64,000 bases of DNA from Piscinibacter gummiphilus (GTDB taxonomy: Bacteria > Pseudomonadota > Gammaproteobacteria > Burkholderiales > Burkholderiaceae_C): assembly GCF_002116905.1 (NCBI RefSeq), contig NZ_CP015118.1, positions 5,332,001-5,396,000 on the forward strand. Reading direction: 5' to 3'. Shown here piece by piece: positions 22,122 through 30,373 of the stretch. The notes beneath the pieces were generated by a model that saw nothing but the letters and a program-made list of their open reading frames with translations, ran no database searches and was not told the DNA's origin. Positions within the stretch are counted from its first letter, which is position 1. Each line of letters begins with the position of its first letter. Position numbers and translations under genes: made by a program.

Positions 22122-22379
22122 TCAGCGGCGGGGCGCGGCGCCCGGGCCCGGTCCGCGGCCTTCGATGTGGCGGAACGTGATGCGACCCTTGCTCAGGTCG
22201 TACGGGGACAGCTCGAGCGACACCCGGTCGCCGGCGAGGATGCGGATGTGGTGCTTGCGCATCTTGCCCGCGGTGTAGGCCACGAGCGTGTGGCCGTTTT
22301 CGAGGGTGACGCGGAAACGGGAGTCGGGGAGCACGTCGTCGACCTTGCCGTGCATTTCGATCAGTTCTTCCTTGGCCAT
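22122..22379 (-). CDS. infA: Translation initiation factor IF-1
   Basis: 85 residues. MAKEELIEMHGKVDDVLPDSRFRVTLENGH and RKHHIRILAGDRVSLELSPYDLSKGRITFRH form the S1-like OB fold of IF-1, which binds the ribosomal A site during initiation. It is longer than the 72-residue core because of a Gly/Pro/Arg-rich tail (EGRGPGPGAAPRR). It is outside the ribosomal-protein operon; Burkholderiales commonly have a second infA of this longer type, and this is probably that copy. Confidence 0.93.
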   Translation of the reverse strand: MAKEELIEMHGKVDDVLPDSRFRVTLENGHTLVAYTAGKMRKHHIRILAGDRVSLELSPYDLSKGRITFRHIEGRGPGPGAAPRR

Positions 22380-22742
22380 TGGTGCTTTCGTCAAAAAGGA
22401 ATCGGACGGCCGACGCGGAATCGGGTGGATCCCGGCGAGGCCGGTGCCGGCAGGGCCGGCGCGTGAATCAGAGAAGCCCTGTGCGCGACCTGGCGCGGGA
22501 AAGGGCGGGACGTGCAAGTGAATCGGCGCCGTCGCTGGCACCCTCGCACGCGAGGGAGGCAACGACGACCGGCTGATGGGGTTCATCAGCAGACCGGCTT
22601 CACGGGAGGCAGGGGATGCCTTGGAAGCGCCGTTGCGATGGGAGGATTCTATCACCCGGGGGCCGTAGATTGGGCCCTCGGAAAATGCCCCCACACCGGG
22701 GTCGAACCGGGCCTCGGCCCGTGAAATGCGACCGCCGGCGGG
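22380..22742. other. infA leader and TetR downstream region
   Basis: 363 bases without a gene. On the minus strand TAGAAT (22651-22646) is a good -10 sequence and would give infA a leader of about 260 bases. Two small dyads lie inside that leader: CCCTCG/CGAGGG near 22542-22557, and GCTGATG/CATCAGC near 22570-22590. A cold- or translation-responsive leader is conceivable. No -35 match was found. Confidence 0.35.
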
Positions 22743-23408
22743 CTATTTCAGCGCAAAACGCAGCACCATCTCGACGATGCGCTCACGGCGTTTCGCCACG
22801 GCCGACTTCGGCAGCGTCGGGCCGCGCTCGAAGATCAGCGAGAACGTGTACCGGTTGGCCACGTTGAAGAAGCACAGCGCGCTGATCGACATGTGCAGGT
22901 CGATCGGGTCGAGGTCGCCGCGGAACACCCCGTCGCGCACGCCCCGTTCGCAGACCCGCTGCACCGTGGTGATGGCCGAGGCGTTCTGCTCGCGGATGGT
23001 CTTGCTCTGCTTCAGGAACGCCCCGTGCAGCATGTTCTCGTTCGCCACCAGCCGCACGAAGTCGGGGTTCGCGAGCTGGTAGTCGTGCGTGAACCCGACC
23101 AGCGCCTCGAGGGCCTTGGCGGGGGGCAGCGCGTCGAGGTCCAGCGTGGCCTCGGCCGCCCGCATGCGCTGGTACGCCCCTTCGAGCACGGCGAGGTACA
23201 GCGCCTCCTTGCTGCCGAAGTAGTAGTAGATCATCCGCTTGCTGGTGTGCATCGCCTCGGCGATCTCGTCGATGCGGGCGCCATCGAACCCCTTGTCGGC
23301 GAACGCGTGCGTGGCCACCTCCAGGATGTTGGCGGTGGTGCGTTCGGGGTCGTTCGTGCGGGTCGGCGCGGCACGCGGCGCGCGTTTGGCGGGGGCGGTG
23401 GGCGGCAT
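22743..23408 (-). CDS. TetR-family transcriptional regulator
   Basis: 221 residues. ILEVATHAFADKGFDGARIDEIAEAMHTSKRMIYYYFGSKEALYLAVL (about 28-75) is a textbook TetR helix-turn-helix. A basic, Ala/Pro-rich N-terminal extension (about 22 residues) precedes it. The C-terminal ligand domain includes FVRLVANENMLHG. ATG 23408 is chosen; a further in-frame ATG at 23486 would add a Pro/Gly-rich stretch of low plausibility. It lies 74 bases downstream of the secreted hydrolase on the same strand, and a GTAC-type dyad upstream of that gene is a candidate operator. Confidence 0.9.
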   Translation of the reverse strand: MPPTAPAKRAPRAAPTRTNDPERTTANILEVATHAFADKGFDGARIDEIAEAMHTSKRMIYYYFGSKEALYLAVLEGAYQRMRAAEATLDLDALPPAKALEALVGFTHDYQLANPDFVRLVANENMLHGAFLKQSKTIREQNASAITTVQRVCERGVRDGVFRGDLDPIDLHMSISALCFFNVANRYTFSLIFERGPTLPKSAVAKRRERIVEMVLRFALK

Positions 23409-23482
23409 GGCGGCAGGAGAATACCCGAGTCCGCCCCCGGGCGGACACCGCACGCGCCGGGGGGACGGCGCGGTGTCCACGT

Positions 23483-25444
23483 TCACACGGTTCGGCGGCG
23501 GCGAAGCGCGAGCCCCGCGGCGGCCACGGACAACAGCAGGCCGAGCAACAGGTCAAGGCGCCCCTGGCCGATCGAACCGCCACCACTGTCCTCGGCCGGT
23601 GCGGCCGCCGGCGCGCCGTACAGGTCGGTCACGGCGGTCGGGTCCAGCGTCACCGTGTCCGGCGTGGCACCCAGCGTCTGCAGTTCGGTCACGAGGATGT
23701 CCGAATACTCCTTCAGCAGCGCCGCCTGCTGCGTGGTCACGCGGGACTGGGTCTTCTGACCCTCGACCTGCGACTGGAAGTTCTGCAGCCACTTGGCCGC
23801 CTGCGACCACTGCGCCTTCTGCTTCGCCGCATCACCCGCCGCGGTGTAGCCCCGGGCCACCGACAGCGTCGCGGCGTCGATCGACTTCAGCAGGTCCTCG
23901 GCGCCCGTCATGTAGAGGAACTTGACGTGGTCGCGCAGCAGGCCGGTGGACGGCTGGATCGGGAACTGGGCCTTGTTCGCGCACAGCGGGCCGCAGTCGA
24001 GGCCGAGGCCCGTGATCGAGACCTTCGCGTCGGCGAGCATGTCGTCGGCGTCGGCCTGCATCACGAAGCCGTCCTTGACGTTCTGCTCGACGGCGGCCTT
24101 GAAGGCGGTGAAGTACGCGTCCCGCGTCGGGTACAGCGCCTTCAGCACGTCCGTGGTGAACGGCTCGTGGTTGCCGTTCAGGAAGCAGGTGCCGGCGCCG
24201 GTGTTGATGCCGGAGTCGACCGCGACCGGCACCGCGAACGGGGCCACGCGGATGCCGCCCAGCATGTTGCCGCGGGTGTCGCGCTGGATCGTCTTGCCGT
24301 CCGCGCCGAGGGGCACCGCGGGACCGGTGGGCGGCACGACGTTGGCCGCCGCGTTCCAGCGGTGCAGCCAGTCGAGCGTGGCGGCGATGACGTGGCGGTC
24401 GGGCACGCGGCTGCGGCTCGGCAGGTCGCAGCTGTCGCGCAGCGCGGCGGTGGGCTGGTCGCGGCGCAGCAGCGAGTAGCGCACGGCACTCGAGGCCCAG
24501 TCGGAGTGCGAGGCGCCGGCGATGGTCCACGTGCGCATCTTGTCCGAGTCGGGCTGCAGCACGCTGATCTCGTTGGCCGAGGCCGGGGCGACGTACTCGG
24601 TCTCGGAGAGCAGCTTGATCACCGGGATGGCGAGGTCGGTGCGGACCATCTCGCCGCCGATGTAGAGCAGCGCGGCGTCGGCGAGCGGCAGGTCGCGGGT
24701 CATGATGGCGTTCAGGTACACCGACACCCGCCCGGCCGACTGCGATACCCCCGCGGCCACCACCTTCCTCAGCAGCGGCTTCAGGGGGCCGAGCATCGGG
24801 GTCGTCCGCACGGCCTGCAGCGCCTGGCCGTAGACGTCGTAGGAGAGCGGGTCGCCACTCGTGAACTTGCCGGCGGCGGTCAGGTCGAGCTGGCCGTAGC
24901 GCGCCGGGCTGAACTGCTTGAGGCCCAGCGTGGCGTTCGTGATGGGGCCGCTCTGGGCCGTCACGCCGATCCACACGTGGCCCTCGCGCATGAAGAACTC
25001 GTGGGCGCGGAACCACAGCGCCTCGACGTCGTAGTTGCTCGTCGCGTTCATCCACTCGACCACGACGGTGCCGCTGAAGCGGGTGCCTTCGGCGGGGCGG
25101 CGCACCATCACGCGGGTGGTGTACGGGTTGCCGGTGGTGACGACGTTCGCCGTGGGCGAGGCCGAGGCGCGAGCCCCGATGCCGCCCGCGACGGTGGCGT
25201 CGTACGAGTTGGCCTGGCCGGACATGAAGAACTCCTCCTCCACGTAGCCGCGGGCCTTCAGGTCGAGGTCGGTGCCGAAGAAGGTGTAGTTCCTGTCCGC
25301 GCTCGCGAGGTCGGCGGCCACCGGGCCCACCACGACGGGGGTGGGCACGATCGCCAGGGCGGCGTGGCTCGCGGCGAGCAGCAATGCGCCGGCGGCGGCG
25401 CGGAAGCCCGAGGCCAGGGCCTCGATCGGTCGGGTCATCAGCAT
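23483..25444 (-). CDS. Secreted alpha/beta-hydrolase-domain protein with GlyGly-CTERM-like tail
   Basis: 653 residues, ATG 25444 with GCAGGAG upstream. A signal peptide covers about 1-32. The body matches the large alpha/beta hydrolase family PF20091: VVVEWMNATSNYDVEALWFRAHEFFMREGHVWIGV, then AAGVSQSAGRVSVYLNAI with the nucleophile serine in GVSQSAG, and WTIAGASHSDW with a likely catalytic histidine. The C-terminus, GGGSIGQGRLDLLLGLLLSVAAAGLALRRRR, has the Gly-Gly/Ser motif, hydrophobic helix and Arg cluster of GlyGly-CTERM sorting tails processed by rhombosortase. Expected at the cell surface or outside. Natural substrate unknown. Confidence 0.82.
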   Translation of the reverse strand: MLMTRPIEALASGFRAAAGALLLAASHAALAIVPTPVVVGPVAADLASADRNYTFFGTDLDLKARGYVEEEFFMSGQANSYDATVAGGIGARASASPTANVVTTGNPYTTRVMVRRPAEGTRFSGTVVVEWMNATSNYDVEALWFRAHEFFMREGHVWIGVTAQSGPITNATLGLKQFSPARYGQLDLTAAGKFTSGDPLSYDVYGQALQAVRTTPMLGPLKPLLRKVVAAGVSQSAGRVSVYLNAIMTRDLPLADAALLYIGGEMVRTDLAIPVIKLLSETEYVAPASANEISVLQPDSDKMRTWTIAGASHSDWASSAVRYSLLRRDQPTAALRDSCDLPSRSRVPDRHVIAATLDWLHRWNAAANVVPPTGPAVPLGADGKTIQRDTRGNMLGGIRVAPFAVPVAVDSGINTGAGTCFLNGNHEPFTTDVLKALYPTRDAYFTAFKAAVEQNVKDGFVMQADADDMLADAKVSITGLGLDCGPLCANKAQFPIQPSTGLLRDHVKFLYMTGAEDLLKSIDAATLSVARGYTAAGDAAKQKAQWSQAAKWLQNFQSQVEGQKTQSRVTTQQAALLKEYSDILVTELQTLGATPDTVTLDPTAVTDLYGAPAAAPAEDSGGGSIGQGRLDLLLGLLLSVAAAGLALRRRRTV

Positions 25445-25478
25445 GTGGAACTCCTGCGGGGGTTTCGGGTTTGCAAAC

Positions 25479-25492
25479 GTACCGGTTCGTAC
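25479..25492. promoter_or_regulatory. Candidate TetR operator upstream of the hydrolase gene
   Basis: GTACCGGTTCGTAC, with GTAC half-sites six bases apart in a slightly larger imperfect dyad (ACGTACCGGTTCGTACA), ends 35 bases before the hydrolase ATG. TTTGCAAA at 25470-25477 is a second small palindrome beside it. Position and symmetry suit repression by the downstream TetR protein. It could also affect the divergent gene at 25684. Confidence 0.45.
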
Positions 25493-25683
25493 ATTCAGTA
25501 TCCGCAAGCGGGACCGGTGATCGGAATCGGGGTTTGTCCGGGATCGCGTCCCGGAGCCGACGGCGTATCCACGCGCGGCGGGAACGTGCCGGGATGCCCG
25601 ATCCGGCCGGTGCGCCACCCGCCGCCGGACGGGGCCCGCCCGCTACACTGGCGCGTCCCCTTCACAGCCACTGGACGCATACC

Positions 25684-26061
25684 ATGTACCGCTGTCTCAT
25701 CGCCCTGGCGGCCTCGGCCGCCATCGCCGTCCCGGCCCTGGCGCAGACCCGCTCCTTTCCGCAGAACGCCCTGCGCGGCACCCTCGTCTTCGGGTCGCCG
25801 CCGGTCGTCGCGCTCAATGGCAACGCCACGCGGCTCGCGCCCGGCGCCCGCATCCGCGGCACCAACAACATGCTCGTGATGTCGGGCGAACTCGTCGACC
25901 TGAAGATCGTCGTCAACTACACGTACGACACCTCCGGCTACCTCCGCGACGTGTGGATCCTCACCGACGACGAGATCAAGGTGCGCCCGTGGCCCACCAA
26001 CCTCGAGCAGGCGCAGGCGTGGTCCTTCGACCCGGCGACCCAGGTCTGGACGAAGCCGTGA
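25684..26061 (+). CDS. Small periplasmic protein of unknown function
   Basis: 125 residues. MYRCLIALAASAAIAVPALAQ is a clear signal peptide with an ALA cleavage site. The mature part is beta-rich (GTLVFGSPPVVALNGNATRLAPGARIRGTNNML, VDLKIVVNYTYDTSGYLRDVWILTDDE) and ends WSFDPATQVWTKP. No family recognised. Its stop is 11 bases before the miaB ATG, so the two are probably co-transcribed although functionally unrelated. Confidence 0.78.
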   Translation: MYRCLIALAASAAIAVPALAQTRSFPQNALRGTLVFGSPPVVALNGNATRLAPGARIRGTNNMLVMSGELVDLKIVVNYTYDTSGYLRDVWILTDDEIKVRPWPTNLEQAQAWSFDPATQVWTKP

Positions 26062-26072
26062 GCGAGGCGGCG

Positions 26073-27410
26073 ATGAAGAAGGTGTTCATCAAGACCTTCG
26101 GGTGCCAGATGAACGAGTACGACTCGGACAAGATGTCCGACGTCATGCGCGCCGCCGAGGGCTACGAGCCCACGAACGACCCCGAGCAGGCCGACCTGAT
26201 CCTCTTCAACACCTGCTCGGTGCGCGAGAAGGCGCAGGAGAAGGTGTTCAGCGACCTCGGCCGCGTCAAGCACCTGAAGGCCAAGGGCGTGATGATCGGC
26301 GTCGGCGGCTGCGTGGCGAGCCAGGAAGGCGCCGCCATCATCGAACGCGCGCCGTACGTCGACGTGGTGTTCGGCCCGCAGACGCTGCACCGCCTGCCCG
26401 AGTTGCTGGCCCGCCGCCAGGTGCAGCGCCGCCCGCAGGTCGACATCAGCTTCCCCGAGATCGAGAAGTTCGACCACCTGCCACCGGCGCGTGTGGAAGG
26501 CGCCAGCGCCTTCGTCTCGATCATGGAAGGCTGCTCGAAGTACTGCAGCTACTGCGTGGTGCCGTACACCCGCGGCGAGGAGGTCTCGCGCCCGTTTGAT
26601 GACGTGCTCGTCGAGGTGGCCGGCCTCGCCGACCAGGGCGTCAAGGAAATCACGCTGCTGGGCCAGAACGTGAACGCGTACCGCGGCGCCATGGGCGGCA
26701 CGGCCGAGATCGCCGACTTCGCGCTGCTGATCGAGTACGTGGCGGAGATCCCCGGCATCGAACGCATCCGCTACACCACGAGCCACCCGAACGAGTTCAC
26801 GCAGCGCCTGATCGACGTGTACGCGAAGGTGCCGCAGCTCGTGAACCACCTGCACCTGCCGGTGCAGCACGGCAGCGACCGCATCCTGATGGCGATGAAG
26901 CGCGGCTACACGGCGCTCGAGTACAAGAGCACCGTCCGCAAGCTGCGCGCGGTGCGGCCGGACATCGCGATGTCCAGCGACTTCATCGTGGGCTTCCCCG
27001 GCGAGACCGACGACGACTTCGCGAAGATGATGAAGCTCATCGACGACGTGGGCTACGACGCCTCGTTCAGCTTCATCTTCAGCAAGCGGCCCGGCACGCC
27101 GGCGGCATCCCTCGACGACGACACGCCGCACGAGACGAAGCTCGCGCGCCTGCAGGTGCTGCAGGCCCGCATCGAGGAGAACGTCTCGCGCATCAGTCAC
27201 GCGATGGTGGGTTCCACCCGCCGCCTGCTGGTCGAAGGCCCGTCGCGGCGCGACGCCGGCGAGCTGATGGGGCGCACCGAGTGCAACCGCATCGTCAACT
27301 TCAAGGGCCCCGCGCGCCTGGTCGGCCAGATGATCGACGTCACCATCACCGAGGCGTACGCGCATTCGCTGCGCGCCGAGGTCCAGGTCAGCGAGACGGT
27401 TGCGGGCTGA
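26073..27410 (+). CDS. miaB: tRNA-2-methylthio-N6-dimethylallyladenosine synthase MiaB
   Basis: 445 residues. Radical-SAM methylthiotransferase that adds a methylthio group to i6A37 of tRNAs reading U-starting codons. N-terminal UPF0004 domain: KTFGCQMNEYDSDKM, LFNTCSVREKAQEKV and GVGGCVASQEG supply the three auxiliary-cluster cysteines. The radical-SAM triad is C154-S-K-Y-C158-S-Y-C161. The C-terminal TRAM domain (about 380-440) contains GSTRRLLVEGPSRR. ATG 26073 gives the canonical MKKVFIKTFGCQMN start; a GTG at 26058 overlapping the previous stop is possible. Confidence 0.97.
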   Translation: MKKVFIKTFGCQMNEYDSDKMSDVMRAAEGYEPTNDPEQADLILFNTCSVREKAQEKVFSDLGRVKHLKAKGVMIGVGGCVASQEGAAIIERAPYVDVVFGPQTLHRLPELLARRQVQRRPQVDISFPEIEKFDHLPPARVEGASAFVSIMEGCSKYCSYCVVPYTRGEEVSRPFDDVLVEVAGLADQGVKEITLLGQNVNAYRGAMGGTAEIADFALLIEYVAEIPGIERIRYTTSHPNEFTQRLIDVYAKVPQLVNHLHLPVQHGSDRILMAMKRGYTALEYKSTVRKLRAVRPDIAMSSDFIVGFPGETDDDFAKMMKLIDDVGYDASFSFIFSKRPGTPAASLDDDTPHETKLARLQVLQARIEENVSRISHAMVGSTRRLLVEGPSRRDAGELMGRTECNRIVNFKGPARLVGQMIDVTITEAYAHSLRAEVQVSETVAG

Positions 27411-27420
27411 CCCCATGAAG

Positions 27421-27445
27421 CGTCATCCCGGCGAAGGCCGGGACC
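27421..27445. repeat. REP-like palindromic element
   Basis: GTCATCCCGGCGAAGGCCGGGAC: stem CCCGGC (27427-27432), loop GAAG, stem GCCGGG (27437-27442). This is the familiar intergenic GTCATyCCnGCGAAnGCnGGrA repeat of many proteobacteria. It lies between miaB and the GGDEF gene. A half copy, GTCATCCCGG, occurs at 36602-36611. Confidence 0.65.
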
Positions 27446-27482
27446 CTGGGTTCCTCCCGACGCGCCGGCCGGGGTTCACGCC

Positions 27483-28664
27483 ATGAACCTCGACGCCAGG
27501 ACCCTCTTCTTCTCGCTGATGGTCAACGTGCTGCTGATGAGCATCGCGTTGTCGTTCAACGTGCGGTGGCGGTCGCGCTCGGGCATCCGGGCCTGGAATG
27601 CGTCGCTGATGATCCAGGCGCTCTCCTGGGCGCTGCTGATCGCGGCCTACCGGGTGCTGCCGCGCGAGATGGCCACGCTGGGCGTGGCCGGCCTCACCGG
27701 CGCGATGTCGTTCGTCTACGTCGCGGCGAAGACCTACCTGCGCGAACCGCTGGTGAAACCGTGGCTGTGGGGCGTGCCCCTGGTCACCACGGCCGTCCAC
27801 TGGCTCGTTTTCTCGAACTACCAGGCCCGCATCGCGGTGACCAACGCCGCGCTGGCCCTGCAGATCGGATGGATCGCCTGGGTGCTCGTCCGCCCCCGGG
27901 CGCGCCCGCAGACCGACGGCCGCTGGCGCTGGCTCGCGGCCACCGCGCTGATGATGTCCGGCGTGATGGTGACGGGCCGGTTCTTCCTGGTGACCTTCTC
28001 GCCCGAGGCCTACCCGAGCTTCGAGGCCGGCCACTGGATCAACACGCTGGGCCTCGTGCTGACCAACGCCGACCTGACCCTCGGCACCCTCGCCTTCCTG
28101 CTCGCGCACCGCGACGAGGCCGAACGTGAACTGCAGCTGCTGGCCACCACGGACGGCCTCACCGGGGTGATGAACCGTCGGCAGTGGATGGCGTCGGCCG
28201 AGGTGCACGTGCGCCTGGCCGAGCGCCACGTGCAGCCGGTCACGGTGATGATGTTCGACATCGACCACTTCAAGCAACTGAACGACACCCGCGGCCACGC
28301 CGCCGGCGACGCGGCCCTCGTGCGGTTCGCGCAGGCGCTGCAGGGGGCGGTGCGCCAGCCCGACCTGGTGGGCCGGTACGGCGGGGAGGAGTTCTGCGTG
28401 CTGCTGCCCCAGTCCGACGCGGTGGCGGCCAAGGCCATCGACCGCCGGCTGCGCGAGGCGCTGGCCCGCGACGCGGCCCCGGCGCAGGGCCTGCTGATCA
28501 CCTGCACGGTGGGCGTGGCGGAATGGCGGCCCGGTGCCCGGTTGGACGACCTGCTGGCCGCGGCCGACGCCGCGCTCTACCGGGGCAAGGCAGCGGGCCG
28601 CGACCGGCTGGAGGTGGGCGACATCAGCTTCGGCGCGGACCGAACGCCGCCCACCACAGGCTGA
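27483..28664 (+). CDS. Membrane-bound diguanylate cyclase (GGDEF)
   Basis: 393 residues. Seven or so hydrophobic helices occupy about 1-215 and form a membrane sensor with no large periplasmic domain. The GGDEF domain starts near ATTDGLTGVMNRRQW. The active site is GGEEF (300-304) and a product-inhibition I-site RQPD (291-294) lies five residues before it, so it should make c-di-GMP with feedback control. There is no EAL domain. The 3' end overlaps the small convergent membrane-protein gene by 41 bases. A link to pilus-driven motility is likely in general terms only. Confidence 0.92.
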   Translation: MNLDARTLFFSLMVNVLLMSIALSFNVRWRSRSGIRAWNASLMIQALSWALLIAAYRVLPREMATLGVAGLTGAMSFVYVAAKTYLREPLVKPWLWGVPLVTTAVHWLVFSNYQARIAVTNAALALQIGWIAWVLVRPRARPQTDGRWRWLAATALMMSGVMVTGRFFLVTFSPEAYPSFEAGHWINTLGLVLTNADLTLGTLAFLLAHRDEAERELQLLATTDGLTGVMNRRQWMASAEVHVRLAERHVQPVTVMMFDIDHFKQLNDTRGHAAGDAALVRFAQALQGAVRQPDLVGRYGGEEFCVLLPQSDAVAAKAIDRRLREALARDAAPAQGLLITCTVGVAEWRPGARLDDLLAAADAALYRGKAAGRDRLEVGDISFGADRTPPTTG

Positions 28665-28905
28665 CGGCGTTGGCCACGACCAGCGCGCCGTAGGTGGCCA
28701 TCTTGCCGTCGCGCCCGGTCAGCACGAGGCCGGCCACCAGCGCCAGGGCACCCGCGGCCACCGCCCAGGCGGCGAGTCGGGTGAAAGGCACGGACTTCAG
28801 CTGGTTCCGCCAGAACAGCTTCGTCAATGCGGCGGCCACCGCCCCCACCACCACCGCCGGCGCGAAGAAGTTCAACAGGTGCCACAGTCCATCCAGCATG
28901 CCCAT
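28624..28905 (-). CDS. Small membrane protein of unknown function
   Basis: 93 residues with three predicted membrane helices (NFFAPAVVVGAVAAALTKLFW, LAAWAVAAGALALVAGLVL, MATYGALVVANAVSLWWAAF). Charged residues lie mainly in short loops. ATG 28905 has GAGGA upstream; a second ATG is at 28899. It overlaps the end of the GGDEF gene on the opposite strand by 41 bases, and lies back to back with hemA. Coding character is supported by the clean helix pattern. No family named. Confidence 0.72.
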   Translation of the reverse strand: MGMLDGLWHLLNFFAPAVVVGAVAAALTKLFWRNQLKSVPFTRLAAWAVAAGALALVAGLVLTGRDGKMATYGALVVANAVSLWWAAFGPRRS

Positions 28906-28968
28906 GGCGGTGCTTGTCCTCAGGGGGTACGGCGCGGGTGCGCCAAGGAATTAGTCGGTCTCCGGGCG

Positions 28969-28992
28969 ATCGACTGCGGTCGATTTTATAAT
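28969..28992 (+). promoter_or_regulatory. hemA promoter with overlapping dyad, probably leaderless
   Basis: ATCGAC-TGCG-GTCGAT (28969-28984) is a perfect 6-bp dyad two bases before a consensus TATAAT (28987-28992). The hemA ATG begins at 29000, seven bases after the -10, where transcription would start. No ribosome-binding site fits between. The dyad occupies the -10/-35 spacer and may be an operator. No convincing -35 box. Confidence 0.55.
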
Positions 28993-28999
28993 CCCGGAC

Positions 29000-30292
29000 A
29001 TGAGCGTCTTCGCCCTCGGCCTGAACCACAACACCGCCCCGCTGGACCTGCGCGGCCGGTTCGCGTTCTCGCTCGATCAGGTGGCCCCCACGCTGCAGGC
29101 CTTCCGCCAGCGGCTGACGGCCGTGCCGGGCGCGCCCGAGGTCGCCCTGTTGTCCACGTGCAACCGCACCGAGCTGTACTGCGCGGCCGAACCGGCCCTG
29201 GTGCAGCCCGCGGTCGACTGGCTCGCCGGCTTCGGCGGCGTGGCCCCGCACCAGCTGATGGACCACGCCTACGTGCTGCAGGGCGGCGCCGCCGCCCGCC
29301 ACGCGTTCCGGGTGGCCAGCGGCCTCGATTCCATGGTGCTGGGCGAACCGCAGATCCTCGGCCAGATGAAGCAGGCCGTGCGCGAGGCCGACACGGCCGG
29401 CACGCTCGGCACCACGCTGCACCAGATGTTCCAGCGGTCGTTCGCGGTCGCGAAGGACGTGCGCTCGTCCACCGAGATCGGCTCGCACTCCATCAGCATG
29501 GCCGCCGCCTCCGTGCGCCTGGCCTCCCAGCTGTTCGAGGACCTGCGCGAGACCCGCGTGCTGTTCGTCGGCGCCGGCGAGATGATCGAGCTGGTGGCCA
29601 CGCACTTCGCCGCCCGCCAGCCCCGCGGCATGGCCGTGGCCAACCGCACGCTCGAGCGCGGCGAGAAGCTCGCCACCCGCCTCGGCGCCGAGGCCATCCG
29701 CCTGGCCGACCTGCCGGGCCGCCTGGGCGAGTTCGACATCGTGATCTCCTGCACGGCCAGTTCCGTGCCCATCATCGGCCTGGGTGCCGTCGAGCGGGCG
29801 CTGAAGGCCCGCAAGCACCGCCCCATCTTCATGGTCGACCTGGCCGTGCCGCGCGACGTCGAGCCGGAGGTGAACCGCCTCTCCGACGTGTACCTCTACA
29901 CGGTGGACGACCTGTCGGCCCTGGTGCAGACCGCCGGCGAGAAGCGCCAGGCCGCCGTGCAGCAGGCTGAAGCCATCATCGACGCGGGCGTGCAGAGTTT
30001 CGTGCACTGGCTGGGCCAGCGCGGCACCGTGCCGCTGATCCAGGCCCTGAACGCCCAGGCCGACCGCTGGCGCGCCGGCGAGGTCGCCCGCGCCCGCAAG
30101 CTGCTCGCCAAGGGCGAGGACATCGAGGCCGTGCTCGACGCCATGTCGCGCGGCCTCACCCAGAAGATGCTGCACGGCGCCCTCGCCGAGTTGCATGCGG
30201 CCGACGGTGAACACCGGGTGCAGCTCGCCCAGACCGTCTCGCGCCTGTTCCTCCGCGGCGCTCCCGGCCACCCCTCCGACGACTCCCGTTAG
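29000..30292 (+). CDS. hemA: Glutamyl-tRNA reductase
   Basis: 430 residues. It reduces glutamyl-tRNA(Glu) to glutamate-1-semialdehyde with NADPH, the first step of heme synthesis in this lineage. MSVFALGLNHNTAPLDLRGR is the canonical start. STCNRTELYC contains the catalytic cysteine C54. GLDSMVLGEPQILGQMK follows, then an NADPH site (VLFVGAGEMIELVATHF) and a C-terminal dimerisation helix. First gene of hemA-prfA-prmC. The normal N-terminus fixes the start codon, which is why the very close TATAAT suggests a leaderless message. Confidence 0.97.
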   Translation: MSVFALGLNHNTAPLDLRGRFAFSLDQVAPTLQAFRQRLTAVPGAPEVALLSTCNRTELYCAAEPALVQPAVDWLAGFGGVAPHQLMDHAYVLQGGAAARHAFRVASGLDSMVLGEPQILGQMKQAVREADTAGTLGTTLHQMFQRSFAVAKDVRSSTEIGSHSISMAAASVRLASQLFEDLRETRVLFVGAGEMIELVATHFAARQPRGMAVANRTLERGEKLATRLGAEAIRLADLPGRLGEFDIVISCTASSVPIIGLGAVERALKARKHRPIFMVDLAVPRDVEPEVNRLSDVYLYTVDDLSALVQTAGEKRQAAVQQAEAIIDAGVQSFVHWLGQRGTVPLIQALNAQADRWRAGEVARARKLLAKGEDIEAVLDAMSRGLTQKMLHGALAELHAADGEHRVQLAQTVSRLFLRGAPGHPSDDSR

Positions 30293-30373
30293 CGGCGCTC
30301 CGTCCGCCCCACCCGGCGCCCCGTGCTCCCGCACGGCACGGCGCCGGTGTCCTCCCGCCTCCGGAGCTTCCGC

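Noticed and set aside
22570..22590. GCTGATG/CATCAGC dyad upstream of infA as a riboswitch
   Set aside because: It is a single short stem without the conserved core of any riboswitch class I know.
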